A stretch of 64,000 nt of DNA from Pelecanus crispus (lineage: Eukaryota; Chordata; Aves; Pelecaniformes; Pelecanidae), in NCBI RefSeq assembly GCF_030463565.1, contig NC_134652.1:8521897-8585896 (forward strand), given 5' to 3'. This document shows positions 28,101-40,103 of this stretch, piece after piece (the stretch's first letter is position 1; each line of letters starts with the position of its first letter). Position numbers and translations under genes: made by a program. The notes under the pieces are model-generated. The model was not told the DNA's origin and did no database searches. It saw only the letters and a program-made list of their open reading frames with translations.

Positions 28101-29785
28101 CGTGTACCATCACTAGTTACTGAATTCTCACTTGCTTCTGTGACTCAGCTGCATACCTGCAATCTGTGTTTGCAGAACCCCTCGCAGACTCAGCGTCAAT
28201 ACTCAGGAGAAAAATTCAAGGGGGTCTGGTTTTTGGGTTTGTTTGGGTTTTTTTTTTCATTCCCTGGAAGAAATACATTAGAGAAAGCAGCAATAGCAAT
28301 TGAATCTGCAGGGGGTTACTTTACCTCTGAACTTACCCACAGTTGTGAACACTGTGCAGCAGAAAAAGAGAGACCCAAAAAAAGTCCATATATCTTTTGG
28401 ATTGACAAACCAGTCTCGTTCAGCTGTGTTGAGCAGTGCATGGATTTTTTCCTTAAATAACTCCTCATTTTCCGTCATGTTATCTGTTACAGTAACAACA
28501 GGATTTATGGTGAGTGTTTGCAGAACACCCCTCAGGGAGCAGCCAGCCTGTTATTCCAGTGAAGTTTACTCCAGCTGAGGATTTGCTCGTACTCTTTTAG
28601 AAGATAAAAATACTCACCTCACCCTCCCCTTCCCCACCCTGAAAAAATCAGGTGGGTCCAGTGTCTTTGGTGAATAAAGAAACAAGGAACAAATAAACAA
28701 GCTATGCTCCAACAAAGTCAAAATATGACACAAAAATAAGAGTAAAGAAGCAGGGTAGGAAGATTGAATATTTGGCTTCCAGCCTGAATGTCCTGTTTCA
28801 TTTTGGAATTCCCAGATTAGTCTTCTTTTGACCCAAAGACACTAGAAATGTGGGGTCATCAGTACGTGACTGATATGAACCCCTTGGGTGGCACTGCCAG
28901 TGCCCTGCTGTGATTCCCAAGCCTGCACCCCTCATTCCTCCTCCCTGTGGCCAAGCTCTGCTTGAAAGGATATTATCTACAGGGATGCTTGCCCCAGATG
29001 GAGCATCATGTCAGCACAGCTATCTGAGTAAAAGACCAAGCCCATGTACAAGCCCAAACACAGATCCAGGAGGATTTCTACCCCTTCTCCTCCCCTCTAC
29101 CTGCTCCATCAGCACCATCGGGTCTGGGGCGCAGCACGGCACCTGCCTCCTTCCGAGCATCCCATCGCCAGAGGGCTGGTAGGGAAGCTCAGAGCTGGGA
29201 AGAGGGAGCTGGAAGATACTCTCTGAGACAGAGGATTCAGTCCCCAGCAATCAGAGGGAAATAGGATGGGAATCTCAGCTGCTCTTTAAGGACCTTGGGT
29301 AACTTGGGCAAAAGGGAGAACACAGGCACCTCAGGCAAAGTCTCTTCAGGCAGGAACACAGGGACCAAGAAGCTTGCGGTCAAAAATCACAGCTAAGGAA
29401 GACAAGCAAACAGCAGCAGTCATTAACTAGGCAGAGGGAAAATCCTGTTTGCAGGTTCAGCTGTTAGTATTTTGAAGAATGTCTTCAAAAGCCAAAAATA
29501 TCATTCAAAAAGCAAGAGAATGAGTAACTCCCTGTACAGTTAAGTCATTTTGAAATTCCAGTACATACCTGATAAATTTCTGGAGATGTACCACAGATTC
29601 TGCAGAAATTTTCTATATTCTTCACTTAAATTGACCTTCCGGTTACCTTCAATGTGGGAAAACATGAGAGCCCCAAGAAAAGCATAGATCACAAGAGACA
29701 GAATGAAGCAGGCATGAGGAAACACTGCCCAAAATATTTTTTTACATGCCCTTTTGCCTCGCAGAGGCTGTGATGTTGATGCCAT
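24321..29785 (-). CDS. KCNK18: TRESK two-pore-domain potassium channel, three coding exons (join 29785-29569, 28483-28337, 25132-24321)
   Basis: Encodes TRESK, a K2P background K+ channel of the plasma membrane that sets resting potential, in mammals chiefly in sensory neurons; two subunits form one pore. The three exons join in phase to 391 residues (human about 384). Visible parts: M1 at about 18-42; extracellular cap with N-glycosylation sequons NLS (70-72) and NMT (74-76); first filter TTVGYG (119-124); M2 at about 137-158; a cytoplasmic loop of about 125 residues; M3 at about 286-305; second filter TTIGFGD (327-333); M4 at about 341-362. Exact matches to human TRESK include [21 protein letters not shown] and ISCAAAILP. 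The start codon has A at -3 and G at +4. The loop keeps the 14-3-3-type segment RWSSCPEL (254-261), but the calcineurin-docking segments differ from human. No frameshift or premature stop is seen. Identification is near certain; the exon 2 acceptor is the least certain boundary. Confidence 0.96.
25133..28336 (-). other. KCNK18 intron 2 (3.2 kb)
   Basis: The intron is bounded by GTAAGT and AG, phase 1. It holds AT-rich unique sequence with no further channel homology in any frame. Short open frames inside it (for example 25558-25827, 27579-27815 and 27854-28066 on the minus strand) match nothing I recognise. A polypurine run on the plus strand at 25143-25180 is the polypyrimidine tract of the exon 3 acceptor. 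Confidence 0.88.
28337..28483 (-). CDS. KCNK18: KCNK18 coding exon 2 (cap and first pore loop)
   Basis: This 147-nt exon completes codon 73 (Asp), encodes residues 74-121 and supplies the first base of Gly122. It holds the extracellular cap helices and the pore helix SLFFCCTVFTTVG, identical to human TRESK except for a T-for-S change in the TTVG segment. The donor is GTGG|GTAAGT. The acceptor is taken at TGTAACAG|AT, which keeps phase and yields the sequon NMT. The pyrimidine tract before this acceptor is weak, so the 5' boundary is somewhat less certain than the other junctions. Confidence 0.92.
28484..29568 (-). other. KCNK18 intron 1 (1.1 kb)
   Basis: The intron is bounded by GTATGT and AG, phase 1. 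It includes a C-rich stretch near 28616-28640 and a moderately GC-rich part around 28910-29230. Open frames on both strands there look incidental. I see no repeat or RNA gene inside. Confidence 0.85.
29569..29785 (-). CDS. KCNK18: KCNK18 coding exon 1
   Basis: This 217-nt exon encodes residues 1-72 plus the first base of codon 73. It carries the short cytoplasmic N-terminus, M1 (FWAVFPHACFILSLVIYAFLGALMF) and the start of the extracellular cap, with HIEG matching the family's (A/H)IE motif after M1. The start was chosen as the first ATG of the frame, in a good context (AGGATGG). The exon ends at CAG|GTATGT, a strong donor. Reading past the donor gives only a few non-homologous residues before a stop, which supports splicing here. 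Confidence 0.95.
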
Positions 29786-29930
29786 CCTAAGCTTGCTTTT
29801 TTTTTTTTAATTTTGTGGAGAAGACACAGCTTTTAAAAACAAGGATGAGGATGTAAAAGCTTTTGCATCCTAGAAAAGCTTCTCCTGCAAAAACAAGGAT
29901 TGTTCTGCCTCAGGCTTTCAGATCACATGT

Positions 29931-29937
29931 CTTTATA
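29931..29937 (-). promoter_or_regulatory. Candidate TATA box of KCNK18
   Basis: TATAAAG on the minus strand lies about 146 nt upstream of the start codon and would place a transcription start near 29905 and a 5' UTR of about 120 nt. The region is not CpG-rich, as expected for a tissue-restricted TATA promoter. A good-looking splice acceptor (TTGTTTTTGCAG) also lies between the box and the ATG, so an upstream noncoding exon is an alternative. Confidence 0.35.
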
Positions 29938-31224
29938 AGTGAAGATTGCACTACAGTCCCAATGGAAAAGGAGCACAACTAATTAAGCCTTGAAATATTT
30001 CTCAGTTGACTATATGCTGAATTACTATTGATCAGCCAGTGCTGTAATGCGCACAGATCACCAGCTTCTGTGGGTTTCCATTTAGGCCAACTCATGTTTA
30101 AAGTTTCTTGTTCTGAACTACAGTTTCCCATTGATACAGTAGAAACATTTCCAACTCCCAGGAGGGAAAATGCACACTGTAAGGGACGGATTTCTTTAAA
30201 GATTTCTCCCAGAAATGAATAGGGAAATTTAAAATTAATCAAAAGAAGGGGTTGGCACTAATTGTTGTTGCCTCTGGGCAGACTGTAGAACAATGAATTT
30301 CTCTTTCAGACGGCTTAAAGAATCTCTCCATATATACCATGTAATCTTTGTAGGGGGGTTCTTTTGAATTTTAAAGCATTTTTCTTGAAAAAGAGTCAAT
30401 AAGGTTTTACCCAGTTCTTGCTTGATTAAAATCTTCCTATTAATTGAAACTGCCACTGGCCTTAGTAAGTAAGAACTGCAGGATTCAGTTCAAGGCTAGC
30501 GATCTTTGCAAACTATACCCAACTTCAAAAAATAAAACCTTTCTTTTCATCCATCACTTTAAAACACATAGAGTGATGAGCAGTACCGCTGCCCTTTACA
30601 ATGTTAGTAGTGGTAGTAAAGGGAGTTGGACTTTACAGAAAGAGGTGTTAAATATTTCATATCTGGGAGTCTTTCATTAAAAATTGAAACAGCCTTTTGC
30701 AGCCAAGACCTACTGAGCTGTATACAAGCAACATGCCCATACTGCAAAGAAATCCTACATGGTTACAGTGATTTCTTCTAGGTCAAACTCTCAGCAAACT
30801 GGATCACAAGATATTATAAGCTCGTCAATATGGAAGCCTCCACTATAGAAAAGAGGCTTTCAGGGCTTAGACAAAAACAAGCCTGTGTGCTTGCCACTTT
30901 TCTGGTTATCTGCCTCATTTTCTTGCTTTTTGACAACAGATTTATAAATCCTTTTATTGCAGTCCCATTATTGCAGTCCTCTTATTTTTTTCCCATTGAC
31001 CTGAAACACAGGGTTGAAAACTGCTAATGTTCTTAATTAATCAAAAGCAAAAGAACTTCCTGAGAGGTTGTACTTAGAGATAATGTACTTAGGGTTGGTG
31101 TCCTTACCAGAGGAGCAAGGGACACAGAGAAATCAAAGGGGCAGCTGGAAGAGCAAAGTGGCTGTAGGCAGCAGGGTGCTCCATGCTGGAAGTGCAACAC
31201 TGGCTTCTCTTGGAGAGTTTTGTA
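29938..31224. other. Upstream flank of KCNK18
   Basis: Unique AT-rich sequence between the candidate promoter and the ancient LINE. No CpG island and no gene on either strand. Any upstream noncoding exon or proximal enhancer of KCNK18 would be expected here. Confidence 0.5.
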
Positions 31225-32395
31225 GAGAGTGGGTACCAGTGTGATATAAATTGATAGAGTCTACTTGCATTTCTAGAGAAGTCTTGACAAAGTCCCTCTC
31301 CAAAGGCTTTTAAGGGAATTAAACAGCTATGGCATAAGAGAGAAAGTCTTCACAGGAACAAATTAATGGTAAGTAGAGAGGAACAGAAGACAGGAGTAAA
31401 ACGCAGAGGGAGATCACTACTGGAGTTATGCATAGGTCTGTGCTGGAGCTCTGCTGTTCCACATGTTCATAAATGACCTGGAAAGAAGGTAGATAGGTGT
31501 CAACATTTCCTGATGGCATGAAGTTGTTCAGAGCAGTGAGACTGAGGGCAGATTGGAATTGTAGGAGGACCTGAGGATGCCTAGCAATGAAATAGCAGAT
31601 GAAAGCAATGTGGGTACGTGTAAAATGGGATAAACAATCTTAACTTCACATATAAAATGATGGGCTCTGGGCTGACCATCACTACTCAGCAGCACAGTCG
31701 GGGGTACAAAGTAACAGTACCACAAACACATCAGCCCAAGTGATTGTGGTGAAAAGGCAAAGCATATGTTAGGAATTATGAGTTAAAAATAGAGAATAAA
31801 GCATTGAACATCTATATACTACTGTACAAATGCATGGTTTGCACATACCTGAAGGAGTCAATGTGGTTCTGGTACCCTGCTCTCAGGTAGCACATATTAA
31901 AACCGGGAAAATTTCAAACAGCAACAAGGATGGCTGAAGGTATGGACAGCTTTCAGACAACGAATGACTGAGTAGTGCATTTGACCAGGGGAAAAACCCA
32001 ATAACTGAGGGAGTATATAACAGCAGCCTTCAAACTCATGGGTGGTCTGAAGAGAGCAGGTGAGGGATCAACTCTTTGTAGTCTCTTATGGGACCACAGT
32101 TGGGAACCATCAAATGAAGCAAGTAGAAACCTGCTTCAAAACACATAAAACAGGAGGTTTTTTCATGTAGCTAGAAAATTCTTTGCCAAAGGATGTTGGG
32201 TTTACATACGTTAAAGAAGAGGATGAAGAGTTGTTCAGAAGAACAATCCTTAATACTGACTACAAATGACACAGGGCTCAATAACCCCCTGAACTGAAAA
32301 CAGTTTGCAGCTGGAAAAGTGAAACAGGGTACTGGGCCAAATGGGCCCTATGTCTGAGGCAGTATACTCACATTTATGTTCTTCTAAAAAAGGTT
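31225..32395 (+). mobile_element. Ancient CR1/L3-like LINE fossil, about 1.2 kb
   Basis: Many short blocks in the right order match the reverse-transcriptase half and 3' end of the old CR1/L3-type LINEs common in turtle and crocodilian genomes. Examples are GACAAAGTCCCTCTCCAAAGGC (31288), TTCATAAATGACCTGGAAAG, TGGCAGATGAA-like text, ACATATAAAATGATGGG and GCTGACCATCACTACTCAG. The 3' signature GGTACTGGGCCAAATGGGCCC...TTATGTTCTTCT ends near 32392. The RT catalytic segment is degraded and every frame is broken. The match is from memory of the consensus, so the edges are approximate. It lies about 1.4 kb upstream of the KCNK18 start. Confidence 0.82.
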
Positions 32396-35300
32396 TTCAC
32401 TGCCCAGTATGGTAATTCTGACACAATTTGTCCTGCTGATTTTTTCATCTACATTTCAGATATAAACTTTTTTCTTCCAAAGTGCTTTAAAATCTTCTCA
32501 GCCTCCTCCTATACATGGTAGGACTGCAAAGTATTTAGCAATTCCCAGGAGTTTCTCAGCCATTTGCAACATGAGGCTCTGAGCTTGTGACAATGAGAAA
32601 ATTTAATAAAAATATATCCAGAAATGATTTTTACATTATTTGCTTAATCTAAACCATTTCCCACTATTGCTGTATTACATATTTGAACTCAGTTGCTTAA
32701 AAGCAAATCCCACTAACCACAAGTTATTCCAAATTGAGTTACTGGTACTTGTATTGAGAGACATTTTTGCAATACACATTTCCTATTCGCATTAATGGAC
32801 AGCAGACCTGCACTTTTCCTAAATTCCATTTCTTTGATTAGGGCAAATGTGAGTGCTCTGAAGGTGCTGCTTGAAAGGAAAGTTTGTGACCACAGCTGTA
32901 AGGTTTAATTATTCCAGTACAAATATATGTATGTTAGAATTCCTAATTTATCTGCTATTTCTGGATTACAAAGGTTAAACCAAGAAGGTCACTGTTTGGG
33001 CAGTGAGATGTTGTTCAGTAATCAGTAAAACTCTTTCTGCATCAAGTCATCCACTATGTTTGTCAAAGACCTGCTGTGTTTACCTCTCTTCTATGAAACA
33101 CCATTGGATTCAGCATGCTGTACTGACAAATATTCAGTAGTGTAACGCCTTGCCCTTTTTTGAACAAACCCAAAGTGACTTGAAGGATGACAAGTGCCTT
33201 ATAGAAAAAATGGCAATGGACTAAATTGTTTGCTTTTATTTACATCCAGCAATGATTCTGATGGGAATATTGTTTGATAAAGGACTAAGACATCAGCCTG
33301 GCAGTACATGACAATGAGAATTAACAACATTCAGTTCAAGACTGAATGTTAATAAGGATCACAGAGGATTTGATCTATTGCTCTAGCATATGGCCCTGGA
33401 AAGTATTTCCACAATGCACTAATATACCTCAGCTCCCCAAGAACATGAGTGTTTCTGTATAAAGGTGATATCAACCCCAAGCAAAAAAAAACCCACCCCA
33501 AAACAAGAAAATACAAGTAGCAGCAGTAGTTGTGTTAAGAAAGTGATCTCAAGGCTGTGTAAACATTAGATTTGATCCCCAGACATAGACACCCCAATTG
33601 GTGAGGAAGGCTAGGGGGGTGTCAGTGAGGTTTCAGTAGTAGTGTCCATGAGCACTTTTGAAGGACTCTCTCCATCTCCACCCACCATGACTACCCCTAC
33701 CCCTCCCGCCCCTCAGGCTCTTGAGACCTGTCCCTATGGGATTTCAGCCCACAGTGGGGCTCAGGAGGAGTGCTGGCCCAAACCCAGCCCCAACAAAGAC
33801 ACATGACATTTGTGCAGAGCATATATTTCCTTCCAGATGAGTGATATGTACTTTTCAGGCACCCTGAACTTATTTTTCTCCCAACCCCAACCGTATTCCC
33901 CTGGAGTATGAGTTCCCTTGATATCTCCTGTTCTTCCCACTGTCCCCTTACACCTCATACTGCTCCGATGGAGAGAGAAATGCACTAATTGGCTGTGTAG
34001 GGTCTGTTGGATACCCCAGGGGAAGGTTTAGTTTCCTTTGTATCCATCTTTAAAAGTCTCAGCTTTTGCTTGAGTCAAGTGCTTGAGCTTGTAACCCCTG
34101 GGGAATATTTGAGAGCACTCAGGACTAGCATCCTGACACTGCATATAATGCTAAGTGGATTCAAAGATGTCCAGAACTCTCACCCTGAATAGGAGCATTT
34201 CCTATTTCATTCTTTGTTCACACCAAAGCCAAGCAAGTGGTCCCATCATTTCATTTATGAGAGACAAACACTCTTCATATGCCCCAGGACCAGCCAAGGC
34301 TTGGGTATTAGTCTCTGTTCCTCCTCTTTTTTTAGCACGGATGAAATCACACAGCCACAAAACACCTTTGATGGGAGGCTTTTTCACCTGGGGACTAAAC
34401 AGCAGGACCAGCTTTCATTCACTCATGAGCTAACCAGCCACTTCTTCACCCCCTCTCCCCCACCCCCAAATCATTGCCTGGGTAGAAAGACTTCATTTGC
34501 GCCGCTTCTTTCACCCCTTCCCCAAACCCGGGCAACCAGCAATAGTCTAGAAGGAGCAGAGCTGCCCCCTCAGGCACACACCCTAATGGGGGAAATATTA
34601 CTCCTTCCTCCTTAGGAAACGTAATCTCAAGGTCTTCTTGCTCCCGGAGCTTCATGTGTGATTGCACCCAGGAGCCAGGGGTGCAAGCATACGTGGAGAG
34701 TTTGGTTGCTGCAAAGCTCGGGTTTCCAACACAGCAGAGCTCTGTGGCAGGCGCTTCTCCCTCCTTCTGCTCCTTCTGCTGTCTGAACCATGTGCTAAGT
34801 GAGAATACACTTGGGACTGGGAGGGGAAGCTGCTTCTGGACAGACAACGCTCGTCCAGCCCCTTTCGAAAAGGCCACGGGAAAGTAAAACCAAACGCTGA
34901 CAGATGCAGTGCAACAATTCTTAATCAGCGTGGGGAAGGCTTTGCAAAGAAAGCCCAGCCACCGTCACCTCACAACAATGTGTATGTTGCTCATTTATTT
35001 GCGTGACTCCTTTGAATACTGTGATAACGCTTCAGGGTGTTATAACAAATGGAAAGGTTAATATCGCAGTGAGTCACCAGTGTAAGACCCCGTTGCAAAT
35101 GAGACGCAGTGCAGGAGCCCTGGGTTTCCAGATAAGCAAAGGGGATTACTGAGGTTCAGCTACATGTCTTATGCCAAAGTCTTTACTGAGTTAATGTAGT
35201 GAACGTAATGCTAGTATAGTGGAGACTATCTCAGCTCAGTAGTTTCATTTTAAGGCAAACAAGCTCCCTGTGGAGAGATCGGAAAACTGCTTCTTTGGAA

Positions 35301-38300
35301 TTTAATTAACATTAGAGCATGTGAGATTATATGCTGCATAAAAGCATCATGATTCCTGTCAACAGAGCAGTTTTACACTATTTGAACTGGCAAAAACCCC
35401 TTAGATTCAAGATGACAAGTCTACTTTGCTCTTTAAAAAATATATATATATTTATTCTTTATTATAATTAACGTGGCACCATATGTACGGAAGCAGTTTA
35501 AAAGAGGGGAATCTAAACCTCAAACAGAGGAACAAGCTTTTGGCTGTGAATATCCACCAGCATGCATCTGAGACTGTCTCTGTGAGTGGCATAGACCCTC
35601 TCAATTCTCAGCAAGTGAAATGCTAATGAAAAAAAATCTACTCTTCTTATTTCCAATGTCATATACATGTTCAGTTAAACAGAACACAGATAAGCCATCA
35701 TCCTTTGTGGGCTGTAGTATTGGCCAAATATTACTGATAACATTGAGGTCAAACCTGCATTTGGAACAGCTCCGAGGTCATTAAGGACTATTAATCCCCA
35801 AAGTACACTACCTACAGTATTTTCTACCCTCAGCCATCCATGGCACTTTATAAACCGCAGGCAGGAGTCTGCAGGATGCCGACAATCAGACACCTCTTTC
35901 TGCTTCCCATCACTGGCAATCAGACTGGACATGGATTAATGTCAGTGGCTCAGAGTTTCTTGAACATCAGGCTAAATTTTCCATCACTTATTTTCATCCC
36001 AATTTTCCTAATGACACTCTATGTAATTTCTCTTCCCCTTTTGTGTGAAGTACTCCTACAATAGTTTTAACTCCATTATCCCACCACTCATTAGTCATTG
36101 CGGATTCAAGGGGTGGAAGATACTTTCACAGATGGGTGTGCCTTGGGACATCATTGAGTTGACACTTGTCTTCAAACTTCTTTCAGTTCTGCTGATTTCC
36201 TTTAGCTCTGAGCAGGCATACATGAACTTTTCCAACCCTGTCCCTCCCCTTTCAACTCATACACCGTTAATTAGCTTATCTTTTTTAATGCTGGCCCTTT
36301 AAATGTTTTTAGCAGTCGTGGGAATAGCTTTTATGCGCTTTTTAGTGATTCAGTAAACAACATTTTGCCACCTTAGTGGGGAACACTCTTTCAAGCTCTA
36401 GACCTGTCAAGTGTAGCTTCACATGTTTTATTAGTTTAAGCCACAATTCCTTGGTGATGTGATCCTGTCTGGGTTGATGAGTAAGAATGCATTATGAAAG
36501 TGCCTTCTGCAAAATGTTTTGGGTTAGAAAGGAATGCATGCAAAATTACCCAACTTTTCTGAGGAAATTCTTATAAATATTGTGTGTGGAATGAAGTCGC
36601 ATCTTCCACTCTTCTCAAGAAAAAAGAAAAATCTTGTAGCACTCCTGGATGAGTCATCTGGACCACAGGCCCCATGTGTAATGAACCTGGCAGATTCACA
36701 GAGACCTCATGGCACCCAGGGACTGCGGGCTCTTCCCGAGACTGCCTGGCACCCAGGCTACCCATCATCAACAACACTCGCTACTGCTCGCTCATGCTCA
36801 GGCTGCATGCAAAATGCCATCTAAATGGCATTGACCTTCTCCACGGTCACTTGGGAATTTGAGATATATGGGTGGAGTAGCTCAACTGCAGGGTGAATAT
36901 AAATTCAGGAAGGGTTATTGCTTGAATCCTGCCAGGCAGCCAAAGCCAGCTGGTTGTATCATATTCTAAGAGATGGGGCGGTAGGGTAGAGCAATAGCTA
37001 GCGCAAGTTTGGACTGGAAAGTGGGGATTTATCTTTTATCTAAACTAAAAGACATGAGAAACATATCAGAAAGGAAAGGTTGAGGAGTTGAGAGAAACAT
37101 TTGTATAGATGCTGTACCAGAGATTTCAGATGAACCCTGAAGGTCCTGCACACACAGAGGAGGGAGGAGGCAGGAATGAAGGTGACTGCATGTTCCTATG
37201 CAGTAATGCGTGTAGCAATGCTGGTTGGGAGGATAAGCACAGCCTCCTGAATCCTGCAGCACTGGACGCCTTTCCTATGCCACTGCCCAGCTCGTGCTAC
37301 AAGCGAGAAGAGAGTATGGAGCATAACAGCCGTATTTCAGCCGAGGGGTATGTCCCAGTCCAGGAGTCTGGCTGCAAAACAAGTTGTCCCACACACAACG
37401 GAGCTGCCAGCAGTCCTCAGCATGGAGCAAGATGAAGACTCTTGGCAGGCTGCCTTACAGACACTGCTGCCTTTTTCTCATTTTTCAAGGCTAACTGCTG
37501 ATGAAAGAAGTGCAGTGGTAGCCATTCTCATGCTGCCCTCTTATGTGCTCTTCAAGAGGTTATTGCTCAGCTGCTTATCTCTACCCAACAGTACAATGGC
37601 ATCGGCTCACTTTAGTTGTTGAGTATCACGTCGCACCTGCCAGGATTTCTCGGTCTGTATGCCAGGACATTCTTCCAGATTATAAAAGAGCTCTCCCTGT
37701 GGAGGCATACACATATGCACTGAATTTCAGTAGTGTGAAGAACTGAGTATGTTCTCCTTGGATCACCATATCCTTAAGGAGAGGTCAAAGGGATCCTTTC
37801 GCCCACTCAGCCCCTTCCCTTCCTGAAAGCTGCTGGTTCCCAGAAGACCCTGAGAGAAGAAATACCTGGTCACAATACTGAATAATTTGTTAGAAGACCA
37901 CCCCTAGCAGCTGGCTGAAATGATTGCCCTAAAACAGACCCCCATCATATTACATCTTCAGATCAGCTTCTCTGGCTGATGAACCACAACTTAAATAGCT
38001 CAGAGGTGCAGTACACAGCAAGAGCACAAAGCCCACCATCTCATTTCAACGTGTCGCAGGTCCCAGTTGCATGCGAAGCTTGGAAACACAGTGTAACTGC
38101 TTCCGTAAACTCTGCCAGACTAGGGTCCCCTCAATAAAATATTGCTGCCATAACTGTATTGGCAAGATGTGTCCAAGCCAAAACTCATGCTCTTTGCCAG
38201 CAAAACCACTGCTGTAGAGCTCAACAAGCCAATAGATTTGCTTCAGTACCGTTGGTCAGGGTAATAGGTAGTTACGCTTTCAGTAAATCTTGCTGGCAGA

Positions 38301-39089
38301 TACCACACCACTGCTAAAGGCCAATTCTGAAATAATTGTCCTACAAAAGCTGTGCATCCACAGACGCTTCTGCTGTAGACAACAGTTAGGTCTAAGAAAA
38401 GCATATGGCTCGAGGAGGGCAGCTGGCACTAGGTAAGTGGGAGATTTTAATGCCTTCCCCCTCTGTGGCATTGGTTATCCCTCAGTGGGGCACACATGGG
38501 AACTGCATTCCCCGATCCCACTGCTTCTGGTGTGGGGTTACAGAAAGCCACAGCTGCTTCTCTCTCAAACCCTGGCTCCTTGCTGGATATCACACACAGG
38601 AAAAGGTGGAGAGCCGTGATCCTTGCTTTTTACTAGAGAGTTTAGTTAAAAGTACTCATATTTAAATTGGTTTTGGCCATCTAAGCAAATCTTTCTTAGG
38701 AAAGAGGCCATTCATGCTGCTTCAGAGCTAGCATCTCACTACTTGTGCTCGAGAGAGAGAACCCTCTGTCGGGATTTTCTTGGACTATATTTGGAAGTAT
38801 TTCTGTCTCATCCATCTCTCTTTTTATAAATGCTGCAGTAAATGCTGTGTTTTAGGGTCAGACACATTTCTTACTCAGATTTTCTAGCTAATCTTCATGT
38901 GCTTTAGCTGCTGATGAGCAGTCGAGCTCCTCAATGCAGCAGTCGTTCATGGTGCATGTACCAAAATGTATCAGTTGAACTATGGGCTAGTCTTTAAGAA
39001 CACTATGTAGAAAAAAAATTAAATTTAATTACAATTGCCCTGTTTGTTACAACTCATTAAATTCAGATAGATGTAATATCTTATCAACA
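32396..39089. other. Intergenic, no gene recognised
   Basis: Mixed-composition unique DNA. Opposing open frames at 34155-34877 arise in a C-rich stretch (about 34440-34620) and do not resemble proteins. A TA-rich tract lies at about 35437-35452. Confidence 0.55.
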
Positions 39090-39535
39090 ACCCGGAGAGA
39101 GTCCAGTGGAGGTCTGCTAAGATATTTATGTGTCTGGAGCATATGACAAATGAAGAGTCCTTGAAGAAACCGGGTGGGGGTGGGGGGGGTAGTGCAAAGA
39201 GAAGCAGTTTTATGGGTGAGCTAATTGCTGCCTTTAACCATTTGGAGAGGATTACAGAGAGAATTGAGTCAAACTTTTCTCAGAGGTGCACAGAAAAGTG
39301 ACAAGAGGCAATGACAAGGAAAAAGCTGATTAGATACAAGAGGGGGAAAAAATTACAAGGTTGGTTGTTACAGACCAGAAGAGGGGCCCAGAGAGGCTGT
39401 AAAATCTCAGTCCTTGGAGACTTTCAACATTCAGCTGGATAGGGCCATGAGAAGCCTGATCTATTTTTGCAGTTAGGACTAGAGACCTCCAGAGAGCCCT
39501 TCCAACCTAAAATCTTCTATAATTCTATGTATTCT
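39090..39535 (+). mobile_element. Old CR1 LINE 3' fragment
   Basis: The stretch opens with GGAGAGAGTCCAGTGGAGG and closes with GAGAGCCCTTCCAACCTAAAATC, then TTCTATAATTCTATGTATTCT, the decayed CR1 3' terminal octamers. Sequence between them follows the usual CR1 3' region (a plus-strand copy) with many substitutions and a G-rich insertion at about 39174-39190. No readable ORF remains, so it is clearly older than the copy at 40.1 kb, which lies in the opposite orientation. Confidence 0.85.
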
Positions 39536-40103
39536 GGCACCATGGTATGTTTTGTTTTTTCTTCAGGTACAACCATTATAAAACAGCCATGTCTAGGAAA
39601 TTAATCAGTTATTAGATCAAATCTTCCACAGCACAGTGGCTGAAAAACCCTCAGGGTTATAGGAGTTGTTCTTTAAAACTCCAGCAAGAAGACAGGTTGA
39701 AAAGGTCAGAAAGACTCTAGTGGGAACCCTGAAAAAAAGAAGGATCTGTATTTTTTTCTGAACATGCCTCCTGCATCTGCAAGCATTTGTGATGGGGCGC
39801 TTGCAGTTGGGATGGCTGCGCAGAAGTGGGAAACATAAGGAGGGAGCATCACAGCCCACATTCAGAACCGAAAACCTTTCATAGAAGGGAGCTCTGTACC
39901 CTCACCCTTAGCTCCTCATGGCTTGGGCCCTGGTTTCACAGATGGGACAGGGGGGCTGTGCACCCATGCACCCAAGGCTCCATGCACCCATGCCACCGCT
40001 GGACAACGTCAAGCGCCCTGGACACTGGGGCGGCACCGGTGACCATGGGGGCCAGGACCGCCAGACACCTACTTTTCTTTTGTTTGCATATTTGTTTCAT
40101 GTA

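Noticed and set aside
34557..34575. Second CTCF-like core (AGGGGGCAG on minus)
   Set aside because: Only about 10 of 14 core positions agree, which is too weak to list.
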